Below, piece after piece: positions 17,467 to 26,370 of a DNA stretch of 64,000 bases (within the stretch, counting starts at the first letter, position 1; each line of letters starts with the position of its first letter). The position numbers and the translations under genes were made by a program. The DNA comes from Chryseobacterium sp. HSC-36S06. GTDB lineage: Bacteria; Bacteroidota; Bacteroidia; Flavobacteriales; Weeksellaceae. Where the stretch lies: NCBI RefSeq assembly GCF_024171485.1, contig NZ_JALJZX010000001.1:930001-994000 (forward strand), in the 5' to 3' direction. The notes under the pieces are model-generated. The model searched no databases, was not told the DNA's origin, and saw only the letters and a program-made list of their open reading frames with translations.

Positions 17467-17493
17467 TTGGCGCGAGCGAAGCGAGCGTCAATA
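17467..17493. repeat. 27-bp repeat, copy 1
   Basis: Identical over 27 bases to 47516-47542. The core is CGAGCGAAGCGAGCG, that is GCGAGC twice, separated by GAA. It lies between two convergent genes and is far GC-richer than its surroundings. Confidence 0.85.
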
Positions 17494-17505
17494 AACTGAT
17501 TGAGT

Positions 17506-18498
17506 TTACTGATTAAGTAAAACTGCCGCTTCTTTCGCTGCGTAGGTGAAAATCATGTCAGCACCCGCTCTCTTGATGCAGGTTAAACTTTCCATAATCG
17601 CTTTGTCATTATCCAGCCAGCCGTTTTGTGCAGCAGCTTTCAACATCGCGTATTCACCACTCACGTTATAAACCGCTATTGGTAAATCGATTGCTTCGCG
17701 AACTTTTGCAACAATATCAAGATATGGCATTCCGGGTTTGATCATGATGATATCGGCTCCTTCGGCAACATCCTTCATCACTTCGTCCATTGCTTCCCGG
17801 GAATTATGAAAATCCATCTGGTAAGTTTTCTTGTCCCTCGGTATATCTGCATTTTCTTTAGGTGCAGAGTCTAAAGCGCTTCGGAATGGGCCATAAAACG
17901 AACTGGCGTATTTCGCTGCGTAACTTAAGATTCCTACATCTGTAAAGCCGCTTTCTTCCAGACTTGTTCTTATTGCTGCAACTCTTCCGTCCATCATGTC
18001 GCTAGGTGCCAAAATGTCTGCTCCCGCTTCTGCAAGTGAAACCGACATTTTTACCAGCGCGTCATTCGTTGCGTCATTATCAACTTTTCCGTTGGTGATG
18101 ATTCCGTCGTGTCCATAGATCGAGTAGGGATCCAAAGCAACATCCGGCATTACAATCATTCCTGGAACAGCGTCTTTAATAGCTTTAATGGTATTCTGCA
18201 TCAAGCCGTTTTTATTCCAGGACTCGGTACCTTTATTGTCTTTTAAATTTTCTGAAACTTTCATGTAAAGATTCACCGCTTTAACTCCCATGCTGTATAA
18301 TTCCTGGCATTCCTTGACTGTAAGATCAAGTGTTCTGCGGAAGATTCCCGGCATTGAAGAGATAGTCTCCTGGGTATTTGTGCCTTCCATTACAAATATG
18401 GGCATCACCAAGTCGTTCGTGGTTAAAACAGTTTCCTGAACCAATGCCCGGATTGACGGGTTCGTGCGTAATCGTCGGTTTCTAGAGTATATAATCAT
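17506..18498 (-). CDS. hemB: Porphobilinogen synthase (delta-aminolevulinic acid dehydratase)
   Basis: A 330-residue TIM-barrel enzyme of full length that condenses two 5-aminolevulinate molecules to porphobilinogen in haem synthesis. Signatures are RRLRTNPSIRALVQET at the N-terminus, LAPSDMMDGRVAAIR, and the Schiff-base Lys region ADIIMIKPGMPYLDIV (around residue 244). The first Lys region is YQMDFHNSREA. It is monocistronic, divergent from the T9SS-sorted protein, with a TAAATTTG element upstream. Confidence 0.96.
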   Translation of the reverse strand: MIIYSRNRRLRTNPSIRALVQETVLTTNDLVMPIFVMEGTNTQETISSMPGIFRRTLDLTVKECQELYSMGVKAVNLYMKVSENLKDNKGTESWNKNGLMQNTIKAIKDAVPGMIVMPDVALDPYSIYGHDGIITNGKVDNDATNDALVKMSVSLAEAGADILAPSDMMDGRVAAIRTSLEESGFTDVGILSYAAKYASSFYGPFRSALDSAPKENADIPRDKKTYQMDFHNSREAMDEVMKDVAEGADIIMIKPGMPYLDIVAKVREAIDLPIAVYNVSGEYAMLKAAAQNGWLDNDKAIMESLTCIKRAGADMIFTYAAKEAAVLLNQ

Positions 18499-18526
18499 TT
18501 TGGAATAGTATTTGAATTTACTGATG

Positions 18527-18534
18527 CAAATTTA
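18527..18534 (-). promoter_or_regulatory. -7 promoter element of hemB
   Basis: Minus-strand TAAATTTG followed by C, about 29 bases upstream of the hemB ATG. No convincing -33 element at normal spacing. Confidence 0.5.
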
Positions 18535-18556
18535 ATTATAGTTTTACAAAAAAACT

Positions 18557-18587
18557 ATTGCAAATAAAATTCAATTTCTTACATTTG
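18557..18587 (+). promoter_or_regulatory. Promoter of the T9SS-sorted small protein
   Basis: ATTG at 18557-18560, a 19-base spacer and TACATTTG at 18580-18587. Its position rules out translation from the upstream GTG at 18587 and supports the GTG at 18620 as the start. Confidence 0.65.
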
Positions 18588-18619
18588 TGAGGATATTTAT
18601 AAATATAAAGTTCTATAAG

Positions 18620-18976
18620 GTGAAAAAATTATTATTTTCAATCATATTTATCGGCAGTTTAACAGTTTTATCGGAAAAAGTTTCCGCTCAATCTGTGGTA
18701 AGAGAGCCGATTTCAGCATCTCAAAAAACTGAGGATGCGGTGATCGTCGCTTATCCTAATCCTGCGAGAGATTTTATCGTTGTAAAATCAAAAGATTCCT
18801 TTGTAAATATTAAATCTGTTACCTTTTATTCAATTCTTGGAATGCAGGTGGCAGAATATACTTTAAATAAGAACTCAGCCGAAATAAGACTTGACAGGTT
18901 AAGGCCGGGCAAATACTTGATGCGTTACACGATGAGTGACAATACACAGAAAGTGACCCAAATCGTTAAACAATAA
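18620..18976 (+). CDS. Small secreted protein made almost only of a T9SS type A sorting domain
   Basis: 118 residues from GTG at 18620. A signal peptide KKLLFSIIFIGSLTVLSEKVSA is followed by about 20 linker residues and then a type A sorting domain: VAYPNPARDFIVVKS, ITFYSILG-like SVTFYSILGMQV, RLDRLRPGKYLMRY and a final TQIVKQ. Such domains send proteins through the type IX secretion system of Bacteroidota and are normally attached to a large cargo. Here there is almost no cargo. The GTG at 18587 lies inside the promoter and is rejected. A terminator follows. Role unknown. Confidence 0.82.
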   Translation: MKKLLFSIIFIGSLTVLSEKVSAQSVVREPISASQKTEDAVIVAYPNPARDFIVVKSKDSFVNIKSVTFYSILGMQVAEYTLNKNSAEIRLDRLRPGKYLMRYTMSDNTQKVTQIVKQ

Positions 18977-18980
18977 ATTA

Positions 18981-19009
18981 AATCCTGAATTATTTTCAGG
19001 ATTTTTTTT
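18981..19009 (+). terminator. Intrinsic terminator after the T9SS-sorted protein
   Basis: 9-bp stem AATCCTGAA/TTCAGGATT with a 5-base loop, followed by a run of T. Confidence 0.8.
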
Positions 19010-19054
19010 GATTTCTGAAAATTGCTTCCTGAAATGTAACTGTAAAAAAATCCC

Positions 19055-19062
19055 TAATTTTG
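19055..19062 (+). promoter_or_regulatory. -7 promoter element of the NADH dehydrogenase gene
   Basis: TAATTTTG followed by C, only 5 bases before the ATG at 19068. Normal -7 spacing would put the transcript start 0-3 bases before the ATG (leaderless). No clear -33 element. Confidence 0.5.
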
Positions 19063-19067
19063 CTCAA

Positions 19068-20330
19068 ATGGAAACACGCGAAAAAATAGTGATCATCGGT
19101 GGTGGATTTGCGGGCTTGCAGTTGGCCAAGTCTCTTAACAACAAGAGAAAGAAGGTCATTGTAATCGATAGAGTGAACCATCACATGTTTCAGCCGCTGT
19201 TTTATCAGGTTGCCTGCGGCCGAATTGAACCCAGTAATATCTCCTTTCCTTTCCGTAAGATTTTTCAGCGTTCCAGAAATATACAGTACCGGATGACCGA
19301 CGTACAGAAGATTTTGCCCGAGCAGAATAAAATTATTACTGAAGATGCAGAATTTACTTATGATAAATTAGTCATTGCCACTGGATGTAAAACTAATTTT
19401 TTCGGGAACAGTAAGATGGAAGGCCTGACCTTTGGGATGAAAAATACCCAGGAAGCTATTGCCATCCGAAACCATGTCCTTCTTACTTTTGAGAGACTTA
19501 TAATAGAAAGAAAACGGAGCGATGACGGAAACTGGAATATTGTAATCGTAGGAAGCGGACCAACCGGTGTAGAACTCGCAGGTGCTTTCGCGGAAATGAA
19601 GAAAGATATCCTACCCCGAGATTATCCTAACATGAATTTCGAGAATCTTAATATTATTCTGGTAAGTTCTACGCTGACGCCGCTTAGTGTGATGAGCGAA
19701 GATTCTCAGAAAATGTCAGAAAAATATCTGAAAGAACTTGGAGTCCGTTTCATGAGCGATGAATTTGTAACCGATTACGACGGCGACAGGGTGTATATGA
19801 AAAGCGGTAAAACAATTCCATCGAATAACGTCATTTGGGCAGCCGGAGTAACCGGAAATATTATCGACGGTCTTGCGCCGGAAATTATGATAAGAAACCG
19901 TTATAAAACCGACCGTTTCAACCGCATCATAGGGTATGAAAATATTTACGCAATCGGCGACATTGCTTACATGGAAACTCCCAAATATCCGCAGGCACAT
20001 CCTCAGGTGGCAAATGTCGCCATCAATCAGGGTAAAAATCTCGGAAGAAATTTTTTAAGGAAATCTGAGAGCGAGTGGCAGAAGTATGAATACAATGATC
20101 AGGGAAGCATGGCAACGATAGGGAAGCATAGAGCAGTTGTTGATTTGCCGAATTTTAAGTTCCAGGGTTTTCTGGCGTGGTATTTCTGGATGTTCCTTCA
20201 TTTAATGCTGATTCTCTCGGTAAGAAACAAAATTGCCGTTTTTTTCAACTGGATGTGGAGTTATGTCAATAAAGACTCTTCCCTGCGATTGATTATTATC
20301 CCCAACAAAAAGAACGATACCGAACAATGA
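19068..20330 (+). CDS. Type II NADH dehydrogenase-like FAD/NAD(P) oxidoreductase
   Basis: 420 residues from the ATG at 19068; a longer frame from 19008 would run through the promoter. Two dinucleotide folds are visible: FAD at [17 protein letters not shown] and NADH at [35 protein letters not shown] and [10 protein letters not shown] are typical of NDH-2. The C-terminus carries aromatic, hydrophobic segments ([27 protein letters not shown]) that would anchor it peripherally in the inner membrane. NDH-2 passes electrons from NADH to menaquinone without pumping protons. Its TGA overlaps the trmD ATG by four bases, an operon with an unrelated partner. Confidence 0.92.
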   Translation: METREKIVIIGGGFAGLQLAKSLNNKRKKVIVIDRVNHHMFQPLFYQVACGRIEPSNISFPFRKIFQRSRNIQYRMTDVQKILPEQNKIITEDAEFTYDKLVIATGCKTNFFGNSKMEGLTFGMKNTQEAIAIRNHVLLTFERLIIERKRSDDGNWNIVIVGSGPTGVELAGAFAEMKKDILPRDYPNMNFENLNIILVSSTLTPLSVMSEDSQKMSEKYLKELGVRFMSDEFVTDYDGDRVYMKSGKTIPSNNVIWAAGVTGNIIDGLAPEIMIRNRYKTDRFNRIIGYENIYAIGDIAYMETPKYPQAHPQVANVAINQGKNLGRNFLRKSESEWQKYEYNDQGSMATIGKHRAVVDLPNFKFQGFLAWYFWMFLHLMLILSVRNKIAVFFNWMWSYVNKDSSLRLIIIPNKKNDTEQ

Positions 20331-21001
20331 GAATTGATATTATAAGTGTGTTGCCGGAGCTTATGGAGAGCCCGTTCAAAACGTCTATCCTGAAAAGAGC
20401 AGTTGATAAAGGTTTAGCTGAAGTTCATTTTCATCATCTCCGCGAATTCGGACTAGGAAAGCACCGTCAGATCGATGATGCGCCATACGGTGGAAGTGCC
20501 GGGATGGTGATGATGATTGAGCCATTGGATCAGTGTATTTCTCAGTTGAAAGCGCAGAGAGACTATGATGAGGTAATTTATCTTACCCCTGATGGAGAAA
20601 CGCTTACTCAGAAAATTGCCAATACCTTTTCCACCAAACAGAATTTTATTTTTTTATGCGGTCATTACAAGGGTATTGACCAACGAGTCCGCGAACTTCA
20701 CATTACAAAGGAAATTTCAATTGGTGACTATGTCCTTACGGGCGGTGAGTTAGCTGCGTGTGTTTTGGCAGATTCCGTAATCAGGCTGCTTCCAGGTGTT
20801 TTAAATGACGAACAAAGTGCCCTTACCGACAGTTTTCAGGATAATCTTCTCTCGCCTCCAATATATACCAGACCTTCTGAATATAAAGGTTTGAAAGTAC
20901 CTGATGTATTGCTCAGCGGCAATCTGAAAAAAATTCAGGATTGGCTTCACGAGGAGTCGGTTAAAATCACGCTGGAAAAAAGACCCGATCTTTTAGAATA
21001 A
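20327..21001 (+). CDS. trmD: tRNA (guanine(37)-N1)-methyltransferase TrmD
   Basis: A 224-residue SPOUT methyltransferase that makes m1G37 in tRNAs and prevents frameshifting. The N-terminus [21 protein letters not shown], the SAM-knot segments [13 protein letters not shown] and [14 protein letters not shown], and [12 protein letters not shown] are diagnostic. The start overlaps the NDH-2 stop (ATGA). In many bacteria trmD is grouped with rpsP and rimM; here those two lie about 10 kb downstream, so the ancestral cluster is split. Confidence 0.97.
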   Translation: MRIDIISVLPELMESPFKTSILKRAVDKGLAEVHFHHLREFGLGKHRQIDDAPYGGSAGMVMMIEPLDQCISQLKAQRDYDEVIYLTPDGETLTQKIANTFSTKQNFIFLCGHYKGIDQRVRELHITKEISIGDYVLTGGELAACVLADSVIRLLPGVLNDEQSALTDSFQDNLLSPPIYTRPSEYKGLKVPDVLLSGNLKKIQDWLHEESVKITLEKRPDLLE

Positions 21002-21067
21002 ATCAGCCATAATCAATATTTTTTATAAATTTACAATTCTGAAAAAATAGACTGATAGATTTTGCTG

Positions 21068-22021
21068 ATGGTACATGAACTGAAAGAACTTATTGCATTT
21101 TATAACGTGGAGAATTTATTTTCTCCCGACCCGCCGTCAGTTCATCGCTTAGATCCCACATTATCAGGCTTAAGAAACTGGGACGAAAAAAGGTACAAAA
21201 ACAAACTCCTGAAAATTGCGCAGGTTTTTCAGTTAATTCAGGAGGCTGAAGAGACTTTGCCCATGTTCATTGGTTTTTCCGAAATCCAGGGGCAGGCTCC
21301 GTTGGATGAGTTGGCTGCCATGGCGCCATTTAATTCGGAATATGGAGTGGTACACTATGATTCCATGGATGAGCGAGGAGTTGATGTAGCGCTTATTTAT
21401 GATAAAAATAAAGCACAGCTTGTATCATCAGAGCCGATTACTTATTTTTTTGAGATCGAAGACAATAATCCTGCAAACTACGACACGACAAGAGATGTGT
21501 TATGGTGTAAATTTCGGTATGCGGGGCAGTTGCTCAATGTATTTGTACTGCATCTTCCTTCTAAAAGAGAAAGAAATATCAATCGTCCCAAACGCGAATT
21601 TATCCTGAAAGATATTCGGGAGAAAGTGATCAATATAAATTCTGAACAGAATGAAGCAGTAATTATCTGTGGGGACTTCAATGAAAATCCAGATGATGAA
21701 AATGTAAAAAATCTTCTTTATGATAATCAATCTGATAAAATTCTCATAGACCCCTTTTTTGAGCTCTTTCAGAATAAGACCTATTCCACTTTCCATTATA
21801 AAAGTGGCTTGCTTTTTGACCAAATTATTTTGTCAAAACAGTTCTTTGACACCTCTTTCCCGCTACATTTTACGTCAGCGAAAGTCTTTAATCATCCTAA
21901 ATTAAGCAGCTGGGACAGGAAATTTGCCGGCCGGCCATTCAGGACCTACGCAGGCACGCGCTATTTAGGCGGCTACAGTGACCATTTCCCTGTGATGACT
22001 GAATTCACAGTTAATATATAA
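21068..22021 (+). CDS. Endonuclease/exonuclease/phosphatase (EEP) family protein
   Basis: 317 residues from the ATG at 21068; an in-frame TTG lies 6 bases upstream. It is an EEP-fold protein: IAFYNVENLFSPDPP at the N-terminus (metal-binding Asn and Glu), VIICGDFNENPDDE and the terminal catalytic GGYSDHFPVM. Others in this group cleave DNA, RNA or phosphoesters. No signal peptide is seen, so it is probably cytoplasmic, and the substrate is unknown. It lies between trmD (66 bases) and the Lrp regulator (21 bases). Confidence 0.88.
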   Translation: MVHELKELIAFYNVENLFSPDPPSVHRLDPTLSGLRNWDEKRYKNKLLKIAQVFQLIQEAEETLPMFIGFSEIQGQAPLDELAAMAPFNSEYGVVHYDSMDERGVDVALIYDKNKAQLVSSEPITYFFEIEDNNPANYDTTRDVLWCKFRYAGQLLNVFVLHLPSKRERNINRPKREFILKDIREKVININSEQNEAVIICGDFNENPDDENVKNLLYDNQSDKILIDPFFELFQNKTYSTFHYKSGLLFDQIILSKQFFDTSFPLHFTSAKVFNHPKLSSWDRKFAGRPFRTYAGTRYLGGYSDHFPVMTEFTVNI

Positions 22022-22042
22022 ATAAGAACAGAAATATATCAT

Positions 22043-22513
22043 ATGAAAAGCGCAATAAATTCAAGTTATCACCTCGATTCTGTAGATAAGGAAATTATTT
22101 ATATGTTGATGGATAATGCCAAAACCTCATTGGCTCACATCTCGAAAAACGTCGGGATTTCAACAACTGCAGTTCACCAAAGAATTAAAAAACTGGAGCA
22201 GGCAGGAGTTATTGAGAACTCGATCTCTTTTCTTAATCCCAGAAAAATCGGTTACAAAGTAGTTTCATATATCGGTGTGTTTCTTGATCAGCCAAGTTAT
22301 TATCATGACGCCGTAAAAGCATTGAAAGAGGTAAATGAAGTGGTAGAAGCACATTATACAACTGGTAATTATACCATTTTTTTGAAGGTACTTTGCAGAG
22401 ACAATGACCATTTGATGGAAATTCTCAATAAACTTCAGAAACTTAAAGGCGTAACCAGAACCGAAACTTTCATATCTTTGGAGCAGAGTATTAACCGACA
22501 ATTGAAAGTATAA
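22043..22513 (+). CDS. Lrp/AsnC family transcriptional regulator
   Basis: A 156-residue regulator of normal Lrp/AsnC length. The N-terminal winged HTH is LDSVDKEIIYMLMDNAKTSLAH with recognition region ISTTAVHQRIKKLEQAGVIE. The C-terminal RAM domain has KVVSYIGVFL, VVEAHYTTGNYTIFLKVLC and GVTRTETFISLEQSI. Family members sense amino acids and form octamers. It is 5 bases upstream of deoC in the same direction. This is an unusual partner, so either it regulates deoC or the pairing is incidental. Confidence 0.93.
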   Translation: MKSAINSSYHLDSVDKEIIYMLMDNAKTSLAHISKNVGISTTAVHQRIKKLEQAGVIENSISFLNPRKIGYKVVSYIGVFLDQPSYYHDAVKALKEVNEVVEAHYTTGNYTIFLKVLCRDNDHLMEILNKLQKLKGVTRTETFISLEQSINRQLKV

Positions 22514-22518
22514 TTAAA

Positions 22519-23262
22519 ATGGAAATTTCCAAATATCTAGATTCTACCTATCTTAAAACGCCTAAACAATCAGGCCTATCGGAAGAAGAAACTTTAAAGA
22601 AAGTCTACGAGCTTACTGATGAAGCAATTGAAAATAATTTCTTTGAAGTAATGATCCGGCCGGATTACGTTAAGGAAATTAAAAACTACCTAAATTCGAA
22701 GAGTTCAGCTGTAAAAGTTGGAACTGTGATTGGTTTTCATGAAGGTACAGCGGATACACAGTCCAAACTTGCTGAAGCTGAGAAAGCGATCGCCGATGGT
22801 GTTGACGAATTGGATTATGTAATCAATTATGAAGCATTCAAAGCCGGAAATATCGATTTGGTGAAGAACGAATTTGTTGAAGGGACAAAGCTGGCACTTG
22901 AAAATAATAAAGTTGTAAAATGGATTATTGAAATTGCTGCACTTACCGATGATCAAATCGTTGCTATAACTCAGAAAATGAGAACCTGGGCGGAACAAAA
23001 TTTTGCTGCGGAAGATTTAAAAAATATTTTCGTAAAATCATCCACAGGATTTTATCCCACAGAAAACGGAAAGCCAAACGGAGCCACTTTCGAAGGAATT
23101 AAATTAATGCTCGATAACGCCGGGAATCTCTCTGTGAAAGCTGCTGGAGGCGTAAAAACTCCTGCGGATGCAGAGAAAATGATCGAAATGGGAGTTAAAA
23201 GAATTGGAACTTCTTCTGCAAAATCTTTAGTTTCCGATGAAAACGCTGTAGATGGGTATTAA
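22519..23262 (+). CDS. deoC: Deoxyribose-phosphate aldolase
   Basis: A 247-residue class I aldolase that splits 2-deoxyribose 5-phosphate into glyceraldehyde 3-phosphate and acetaldehyde in deoxynucleoside catabolism. Markers are KYLDSTYLKTP, VGTVIGFHEGT, the Schiff-base Lys in FVKSSTGFYPTENG and the phosphate-site VKAAGGVKTPADAEKM. The start is 5 bases after the Lrp stop, and a terminator lies about 25 bases after its own stop, so the two form a unit. Confidence 0.95.
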   Translation: MEISKYLDSTYLKTPKQSGLSEEETLKKVYELTDEAIENNFFEVMIRPDYVKEIKNYLNSKSSAVKVGTVIGFHEGTADTQSKLAEAEKAIADGVDELDYVINYEAFKAGNIDLVKNEFVEGTKLALENNKVVKWIIEIAALTDDQIVAITQKMRTWAEQNFAAEDLKNIFVKSSTGFYPTENGKPNGATFEGIKLMLDNAGNLSVKAAGGVKTPADAEKMIEMGVKRIGTSSAKSLVSDENAVDGY

Positions 23263-23287
23263 ATAATAACATATTTAGCGAAATATT

Positions 23288-23315
23288 AAATCGTGCTTCA
23301 GGTGCGATTTTTTTA
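23288..23315 (+). terminator. Intrinsic terminator after deoC
   Basis: Stem AAATCGTGC/GTGCGATTT with two G-T pairs (23288-23310), a 5-base loop and then a T run. The GH25 -7 element begins only a dozen bases further on. Confidence 0.7.
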
Positions 23316-23326
23316 TGTTTATATAC

Positions 23327-23334
23327 TATTTTTG
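23327..23334 (+). promoter_or_regulatory. -7 promoter element of the GH25 gene
   Basis: TATTTTTG followed by C, 5 bases before the ATG at 23340. It predicts a transcript with at most a few untranslated bases. Confidence 0.5.
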
Positions 23335-23339
23335 CAGAG

Positions 23340-24203
23340 ATGCCCAGTAAAAGTACCAAAAGAAAAATTACCAAAAAAGTTCACCATAAGCGCAGAAGGC
23401 ATTTCCTTTTGCGGCGTGAAATTTTACTCCTGATATTGGCGCTTGCAATGCTGGGAACAGGCTTTTATCTGAAACAGAAAATCGCGTTTTATTATGCGAT
23501 GTATTTCAATAAATTCGAGCATAAAGAACTTTCAAATACCGAATTCGAAGAACAGCGGATTAACCGGATTGTTGGGCAATATGCTGATAAAACTTTCGGG
23601 ATTGATATGTCTCACTATCAGAGAAAAGAAGATATAAGATGGGACAGTTTAAGTATCGGAAACCGCGCCATTCCGATAGAATTTGTAGTATTACGCGCCA
23701 CGATGGGGAACCGAAGTGCCGACAGGCATTTTGATGAATTCTGGGATCTTGCCAAAAAACACAATCTTGTGCGTGGGGCTTATCATTTTTATCGGGCAGA
23801 TGAGGATCCTGTTCGACAGGCCAATAATTTTCTGGAAAATGTGCATCTCGAGGAAGGCGATCTACCGCCCATTTTGGATATTGAAAAGATTCCCAGGAGA
23901 AAATCGAACGAAAAACTGATTGAAGATTTAAAAATATGGTGTAGAATTATAGAAGAAAAATACGGCGAGAAGCCCATTATTTATTCTTATTACCATTACT
24001 ATAAAGATTTCCTCAGGGGAGAATTTGATGATTATCCGTTGTGGCTTGCAAACTACAATGATGTTTTGGTTCCCTCCCCGGATGATCCCTGGCAAATATG
24101 GCAATTCACCGAAAAGGGAATTGTTTACGGCATCAATACCAAAGTAGACGTCAATGTTTATAACGGAAGTTTATGGTCGCTGAAACGGCTGACCTTAGAT
24201 TAA
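23340..24203 (+). CDS. Glycoside hydrolase family 25 (lysozyme-like), membrane-anchored
   Basis: A 287-residue protein with a very basic N-terminus (about 25 residues), one membrane helix (EILLLILALAMLGTGFYL, residues 28-47) and a GH25 domain outside the membrane. The catalytic acidic residues appear in FGIDMSHYQ and ILDIEKIP; other family stretches are RGAYHFYRADEDP and PIIYSYYHYYKDF. GH25 enzymes are N-acetylmuramidases. A housekeeping role in peptidoglycan turnover is more likely than phage origin, because no phage genes are near. Expression is probably from the near-leaderless promoter at 23327. Confidence 0.93.
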   Translation: MPSKSTKRKITKKVHHKRRRHFLLRREILLLILALAMLGTGFYLKQKIAFYYAMYFNKFEHKELSNTEFEEQRINRIVGQYADKTFGIDMSHYQRKEDIRWDSLSIGNRAIPIEFVVLRATMGNRSADRHFDEFWDLAKKHNLVRGAYHFYRADEDPVRQANNFLENVHLEEGDLPPILDIEKIPRRKSNEKLIEDLKIWCRIIEEKYGEKPIIYSYYHYYKDFLRGEFDDYPLWLANYNDVLVPSPDDPWQIWQFTEKGIVYGINTKVDVNVYNGSLWSLKRLTLD

Positions 24204-24396
24204 TCACCCAGGCTGCTTTCCTTTTTCGAAAGGCAGAACCGGTTGTCCGAGAGGGTATGACGTGACCGGAACCGTTGTCGGAAAATAAATTGAAATTAAT
24301 TCAGGTTGTGTATTTTGGTTTAGAGGCAGCAGTGTTGTTGCCTTTATCTATTGGTATAAAGTTCTGCTCAAAATTCAGTACTTTCGCAGCTTGCAA
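24204..24396 (-). pseudogene. Possible frameshifted remnant of a small gene
   Basis: On the minus strand two overlapping frames read like protein. Frame 1 runs from a TTG at 24396 to a stop at 24301 (containing KVLNFEQNFIPIDKGNNT). Frame 2 is open from 24347 to a stop at 24204 (containing QPELISIYFPTTVPVTSY and VLPFEKGKQPG). Joining them within 24301-24347 would give about 60 codons without an ATG. I recognise no family. The plus strand also has a short open frame ending at 24288, so this may simply be noncoding sequence. Low confidence. Confidence 0.25.
24379..24386 (+). promoter_or_regulatory. Weak -7 promoter element of the ABC-F gene
   Basis: TACTTTCG, one base from TAnnTTTG, 33 bases before the ATG at 24420. 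Confidence 0.35.
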
Positions 24397-24419
24397 TTAT
24401 TAATACAGCTACAGAAAAA

Positions 24420-26309
24420 ATGAATTACGTTTCCGCCGAAAATCTTACCAAATCTTATGGTCTAAAAGACTTGTTTAAAGACATCTCCTTTAATGTAAAT
24501 GAAGGCGACAAAATTGCGATCGTAGCCAAAAACGGTTCCGGGAAATCGACTTTACTTAAAATTTTAATGGGTAAAGAAATCGCTGATTCCGGAAATGTTG
24601 TGATTAATAAAGATATTCAGGTGGTTTTGTTCGACCAGGAAATAGACTTTGAAGGTGACCTGAACGTAGAGGAATTTATGATGACCTTGGATTCCGCACC
24701 CATTATGGCTTTAAAAAATTATCATCATGCGCTTCTCACAGAGAATCCAGATGATATGGATAAAGCGTTAAATGAAATGGAAATTCATGAAGCCTGGGAT
24801 CTCGAAAATGAAATGAGTCAGATTCTTACTCAACTGAAAATTACAGATTTACAGGCGAAGATGAAAACGCTTTCCGGAGGTCAGATCAAAAGGGTTGCGC
24901 TCGCAAAACTGCTCGTAGAAACCCGCGCTCAGCACCGCCACACCTTGCTGATTATGGATGAGCCAACCAATCACCTCGATGTTGATATGGTTGAATGGCT
25001 CGAAAATTACCTTTCAAAAGCAATGGTAACGCTGCTTCTTGTAACGCACGACCGTTACTTTCTTGATGCGGTTTGCGATATTATCTGGGAAATGGAAGAT
25101 CAGAATCTCTACCTTCACAACGGGAGTTATGCCACTTACCTTGAGAATAAGATTATCCGCGAAGACAACCTTAATTCAACCATCGATAAGGCTCAAAACC
25201 TTTACCGAAAAGAACTGGAGTGGATGCGTCGCCAACCAAAAGCACGTACAACAAAATCCAAATCAAGAATCGGAGATTTTTACGAAACCGAGAAAGTTGC
25301 CAAAACCAATACTAAAAAGGAGAAGCTTGAACTCGATTTTGAAATGAAACGCTTGGGTAATAAGATTCTGGAGCTCAAAAACATTGATAAAAGTTTTGGT
25401 GACAAATTGCTGCTGAAAAATTTCAGTTATCAATTTCAGCGTGGTGAAAAAGTTGGAATCGTAGGTAAAAACGGAGCCGGAAAATCTACGCTTTTAAACA
25501 TCATTCAGGGATTTGAGCCTTATGACAACGGTTCGATCGAAACCGGAGAAACCATTAAATTCGGTTATTTTTCACAGAAAGGCCTGCAGTACAAAGAAGA
25601 GGAAAGAGTAATCGATTTCATCAAGGAAATCGGTGAAAATTTTCCGCTGGCAAACGGAAGAACCATTTCGGCATCGCAGTTTTTAAAGCTGTTTCTTTTT
25701 GATGATCAAACACAGTATTCGCCCATCTCCAAACTTTCAGGCGGTGAAAAAAGAAGACTTCATTTGATGTATGTGCTCTACCAAAACCCTAATTTTCTGA
25801 TCTTCGATGAACCTACAAACGATCTGGATTTGCCGACTTTAACAGTGTTGGAGAATTTTCTTCTCCAGTTTCAGGGCAGTTTAATTATTGTTTCTCACGA
25901 CAGATATTTTATGGACAGAATTGTTGATCACGTTCTTGCTTTTGAAGGCGAAGGTGTGATTAAGGATTTTGTCGGGAATTTTTCGGAATATCGCGATGCT
26001 AAAAGTCAGGAACAGAGTAAAAAACCTGATGTGGAAGTAAAAGATGTGCCTAAAAAAGCAGACCCTGTACAGATAAGTAAATCCGAGAATTCTTCACCGC
26101 AGAAAAGAAAACTCTCTTTCAAGGAACAGCGCGAACTTGAAATGGTTGATAAAGAGATCCCAAAATTAGAGAAGCAGCGTTCCGAAATCCTTGAAAAACT
26201 CAACAACGAAACTGATTATGAAAGGATTTCTGCCTTTTCGGCGGAATTGGAAAAGATTTCTGAGAAAATGGAAGAGCTGGAAATGCGATGGCTGGAACTT
26301 CAGGATTAA
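24420..26309 (+). CDS. ABC-F family ATPase (Uup-like)
   Basis: A 629-residue soluble protein with two ABC domains and no membrane segments. Walker A motifs are AKNGSGKST and GKNGAGKST, signature motifs LSGGQIKR and LSGGEKRR, and Walker B regions LLIMDEPTNHLD and LIFDEPTNDLD. The interdomain linker has the basic stretch RRQPKARTTKSKSR. The last 80 residues form a charged coiled coil (ERISAFSAELEKISEKMEELE) like the Uup C-terminal domain. ABC-F proteins act on ribosomes or, for Uup, on DNA-related processes. This looks like the housekeeping Uup type rather than a resistance factor. It is probably a single gene. Confidence 0.93.
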   Translation: MNYVSAENLTKSYGLKDLFKDISFNVNEGDKIAIVAKNGSGKSTLLKILMGKEIADSGNVVINKDIQVVLFDQEIDFEGDLNVEEFMMTLDSAPIMALKNYHHALLTENPDDMDKALNEMEIHEAWDLENEMSQILTQLKITDLQAKMKTLSGGQIKRVALAKLLVETRAQHRHTLLIMDEPTNHLDVDMVEWLENYLSKAMVTLLLVTHDRYFLDAVCDIIWEMEDQNLYLHNGSYATYLENKIIREDNLNSTIDKAQNLYRKELEWMRRQPKARTTKSKSRIGDFYETEKVAKTNTKKEKLELDFEMKRLGNKILELKNIDKSFGDKLLLKNFSYQFQRGEKVGIVGKNGAGKSTLLNIIQGFEPYDNGSIETGETIKFGYFSQKGLQYKEEERVIDFIKEIGENFPLANGRTISASQFLKLFLFDDQTQYSPISKLSGGEKRRLHLMYVLYQNPNFLIFDEPTNDLDLPTLTVLENFLLQFQGSLIIVSHDRYFMDRIVDHVLAFEGEGVIKDFVGNFSEYRDAKSQEQSKKPDVEVKDVPKKADPVQISKSENSSPQKRKLSFKEQRELEMVDKEIPKLEKQRSEILEKLNNETDYERISAFSAELEKISEKMEELEMRWLELQD

Positions 26310-26355
26310 AATTAAATTTCAATTTTTACTCATTATAGAATTATATTTCCGAAAT

Positions 26356-26363
26356 TAATTTTG
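26356..26363 (+). promoter_or_regulatory. -7 promoter element of the APC permease
   Basis: TAATTTTG, 7 bases before the ATG at 26371; predicted leader of about 4 bases. Confidence 0.45.
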
Positions 26364-26370
26364 AAAACTA

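Noticed and set aside
19008-19067. Upstream extension of the NDH-2 gene
   Set aside because: It overlaps the preceding terminator and the -7 element; the Rossmann fold begins right after the later ATG.
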